DNA of 14,571 nucleotides from Dehalococcoidia bacterium (GTDB lineage Bacteria > Chloroflexota > Dehalococcoidia > GIF9 > UBA5629): positions 1-14,571 of the forward strand of contig JACNFS010000091.1 of NCBI GenBank assembly GCA_014384515.1, in the 5' to 3' direction. Position numbers and translations under genes: made by a program. This document shows positions 12,973 through 14,571 of the stretch, piece by piece (the stretch's first letter is position 1; every line of letters begins with the position of its first letter). The notes below the pieces were generated by a model. The model searched no databases, was not told the DNA's origin, and was given only the letters and a program-made list of their open reading frames with translations.

Positions 12973-14118
12973 ATGGCTATTCCAAAATCCAGAGATATGA
13001 AACGCGCCTACGGTTTTGATGAAGTCGCCCTTGTCCCCGGAGATGTGACCATTAATCCCGACCAGACAAACATAGCCTTCACCATCAGGAACTTGACCTT
13101 TTCCACCCCCATTCTGGCCGCAAGTATGGACGCCATAGTTGATCCAAACTTTGCCATTCTGACAAGCAAGTTGGGAGGATTGGCCGTCCTTAACCTGGAC
13201 GGGGTCCAAACAAGATATGAAAAACCTGAAGAGGTTCTGGCTGAAATCAGTCAAGCCTCTGATGCCGAGGTCACTGCGCTGCTGCAGAAGATTTACTCGC
13301 AGCCCGTCAAAGAGAACCTCATCGCCGAGCGAATTCAAACAATAAAACAGGCTGGGGCTACTTGCGCTGTCTCCCTAATTCCAGCCACTACCAAGCGACT
13401 GGCCCCGGTTGCCGATGAAGCCGGAGCTGATATCGTGGTTGTTCAGTCCACAGTCACCACTGCTCGTCATATTTCCAAGAGCTACCGAGGGCTTATCTTC
13501 TCCGAGCTGTGCCAAATGGTATCCATGCCAGTCATAGTTGGCAATTGCGTCACCTATGGCGCCGCCTTAGAACTGATGAGAACTGGCATCGATGGCATCT
13601 TGGTCGGCATTGGCCCCGGAGCTGCCTGCACTACTAGAGAGGTCATTGGCGTTGGCGTTCCTCAAGTAACGGCCACCATGGATTGCGCCGCTGCCCGTGA
13701 CACGTATTTCGAAGAAACCGGCAGATACGTAGCACTCATCACCGATGGTGGTATTCGCACCGGCAGCGATTTGTGCAAAGCCTTCGCCTCAGGAGCTGAC
13801 GCCGTGATGCTGGGGTCAATTCTGGCCCAAGCCAAAGAGGCTCCGGGGAAAGGCTACAACTGGGGTATGTCTCATCCCAACCCAGCATTGCCCAGGGGTA
13901 CGCGGGTTAAGGTTGGTGCTCGGGCTTCGCTGGAACAACTCCTATTCGGACCAACTTCAGTCACCAACGGGACTGAGAACTTCGTTGGTGCACTGCGCAC
14001 CGCTATGGGCGTTTGCGGTGCCCTCGCCATCAAGGACATGCACAAGGTTAAGATGGTAATCGCCCCGGCCATCAAGACCGAAGGCAAATACTTCCAGGCA
14101 ATGCAGGGCATGTCCTGA
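12973..14118 (+). CDS. guaB3: GuaB3-type IMP dehydrogenase family protein
   Basis: IMP dehydrogenases oxidise IMP to XMP with NAD, the committed step to GMP. The 381-residue protein is a single barrel without the CBS pair, as in the GuaB3 subgroup, rather than the roughly 490-residue classical GuaB. Visible features are the N-terminal DEVALVPGDVTINPD, the substrate segment PILAASMDAIVD (46-57), the active-site loop GIGPGAACTTREVIGVGVPQ (212-231) with catalytic Cys219, the phosphate-binding TDGGIRTGSD (257-266) and GADAVMLGSILA (274-285). Whether it is the cell's main IMPDH or a paralogue cannot be told here. It has its own strong promoter and converges on the LysE-family gene with a 12-base gap. 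Confidence 0.92.
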   Translation: MAIPKSRDMKRAYGFDEVALVPGDVTINPDQTNIAFTIRNLTFSTPILAASMDAIVDPNFAILTSKLGGLAVLNLDGVQTRYEKPEEVLAEISQASDAEVTALLQKIYSQPVKENLIAERIQTIKQAGATCAVSLIPATTKRLAPVADEAGADIVVVQSTVTTARHISKSYRGLIFSELCQMVSMPVIVGNCVTYGAALELMRTGIDGILVGIGPGAACTTREVIGVGVPQVTATMDCAAARDTYFEETGRYVALITDGGIRTGSDLCKAFASGADAVMLGSILAQAKEAPGKGYNWGMSHPNPALPRGTRVKVGARASLEQLLFGPTSVTNGTENFVGALRTAMGVCGALAIKDMHKVKMVIAPAIKTEGKYFQAMQGMS

Positions 14119-14130
14119 ACCGGGAACCAC

Positions 14131-14571
14131 CTACAGGAAAACGGAAAAACAAAACCAGACGCCAAAGCCAACCAGAACCAGAGCACAAATACCGAAAACA
14201 GTCCTCTGAACTTTCTGTGTCCACAAATGCCTTGTCTTGAACACACTCATTGATACCAACTGCTCCCAAACCAAATCACACGACCAGTGTACGACAGCGA
14301 AAAGAAGCAACGCCCAGATCCCAAACTCAGCGGCAGTGGCTATTAGGGCTACTCCAATAGTCGCCCACCATAAGAAGAAATAGGGGTTAGCTCCAGTCAT
14401 TATCACTCCAGTGATGAAAGAGCCATACGGCAAATCAGCAGCCTCTCCCACAGCTTTTCCAGTAACTCGGAACACCATTGCACCCATGAAAATCAACATT
14501 AGGCCACCAGCCAGACCGATGATTTTCTTGGCCTCTGGAGAAGCAAAGAAATGAGCAAAACCGAAATAAAT
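14131..14571 (-). CDS. LysE-family exporter (partial, 5' end beyond right edge)
   Basis: The minus-strand frame is open from the right edge (14571) to TAG at 14133-14131, giving 146 C-terminal residues of a family normally about 200 long. LysE/RhtB proteins export amino acids or related small molecules through the inner membrane. Seen are a helix around IGLAGGLMLIFMGAMVF, the family segment TGANPYFFLWWATIGVALIA with the conserved Asn-Pro, then a helix ending in HWSCDLVWEQLVS and a final hydrophobic helix at the C-terminus. An internal ATG at 14499 is only a Met inside the second-last visible region, not the start. Substrate unknown. Confidence 0.88.
   Translation of the reverse strand: MYFGFAHFFASPEAKKIIGLAGGLMLIFMGAMVFRVTGKAVGEAADLPYGSFITGVIMTGANPYFFLWWATIGVALIATAAEFGIWALLLFAVVHWSCDLVWEQLVSMSVFKTRHLWTQKVQRTVFGICALVLVGFGVWFCFSVFL

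Noticed and set aside
14131..14499. Complete 122-residue gene starting at ATG 14499
   Set aside because: The frame continues open to the window edge with LysE-like sequence upstream, so the gene is a truncated longer one.

Overview
The window looks like chromosomal DNA from a bacterium, most plausibly a member of Chloroflexota (Dehalococcoidia-like). That placement is an inference. It rests on the mix of housekeeping families: a CBS-less GuaB3-type IMP dehydrogenase, a short MetRS with a KRLSTS signature, and a small Cys-rich protein between rsmI and metG. There is no rRNA or other marker here to prove it. No rRNA, tRNA, CRISPR array or transposase gene is visible.

Layout. (1) At 1-613 (minus) there is a partial gene that runs off the left edge. 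It encodes an N-terminal zinc ribbon followed by about 17 tandem octapeptides (PEVVSERQ type), encoded by a 24-bp repeat. Both plus-strand frames across the repeat are also open but are shadows. (2) At 747-3397 (plus) lies a tight set thiL-tsaE-tsaB-ndk, with thiamine phosphate phosphorylation, tRNA t6A synthesis and nucleotide supply in one transcript; it starts at an extended -10 box so close to the ATG that the mRNA is probably leaderless. (3) At about 3411-3787 is a broken four-helix-bundle (23S-rRNA-intervening-sequence type) gene, bounded by AAATCC-rich and GGATTT-rich flanks in inverted orientation. (4) At 3803-4147 (minus) is rsfS, which seems to use a CTG start behind a perfect GGAGG; its promoter carries a 16-bp perfect palindrome. 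(5) On the plus strand follow an endonuclease IV-like TIM-barrel gene, ftsH from its own promoter, and a moaE-like gene with an altered active-site region. (6) On the minus strand, an rsmI - small Cys protein - metG - polyprenyl synthase run reads from 11378 down to 7540. (7) A roughly 370-bp stretch without a recognised gene contains a strong stem-loop. A family 2 glycosyltransferase follows, with a Trp/Gln/Glu-rich N-terminus, and may be an acquired gene. (8) Then come guaB3 (plus, with the best promoter in the window) and, converging on it, a LysE-family exporter gene cut by the right edge.

Most of the window is ordinary translation and nucleotide housekeeping. Several transcription starts share the extended -10 form TGnTATAAT, which appears to be the dominant promoter style here. 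The parts that deserve attention are the octapeptide-repeat zinc-ribbon gene, the four-helix-bundle element, the non-AUG start of rsfS with its palindrome, the MoaE active-site change, and the glycosyltransferase with its unexplained upstream region.
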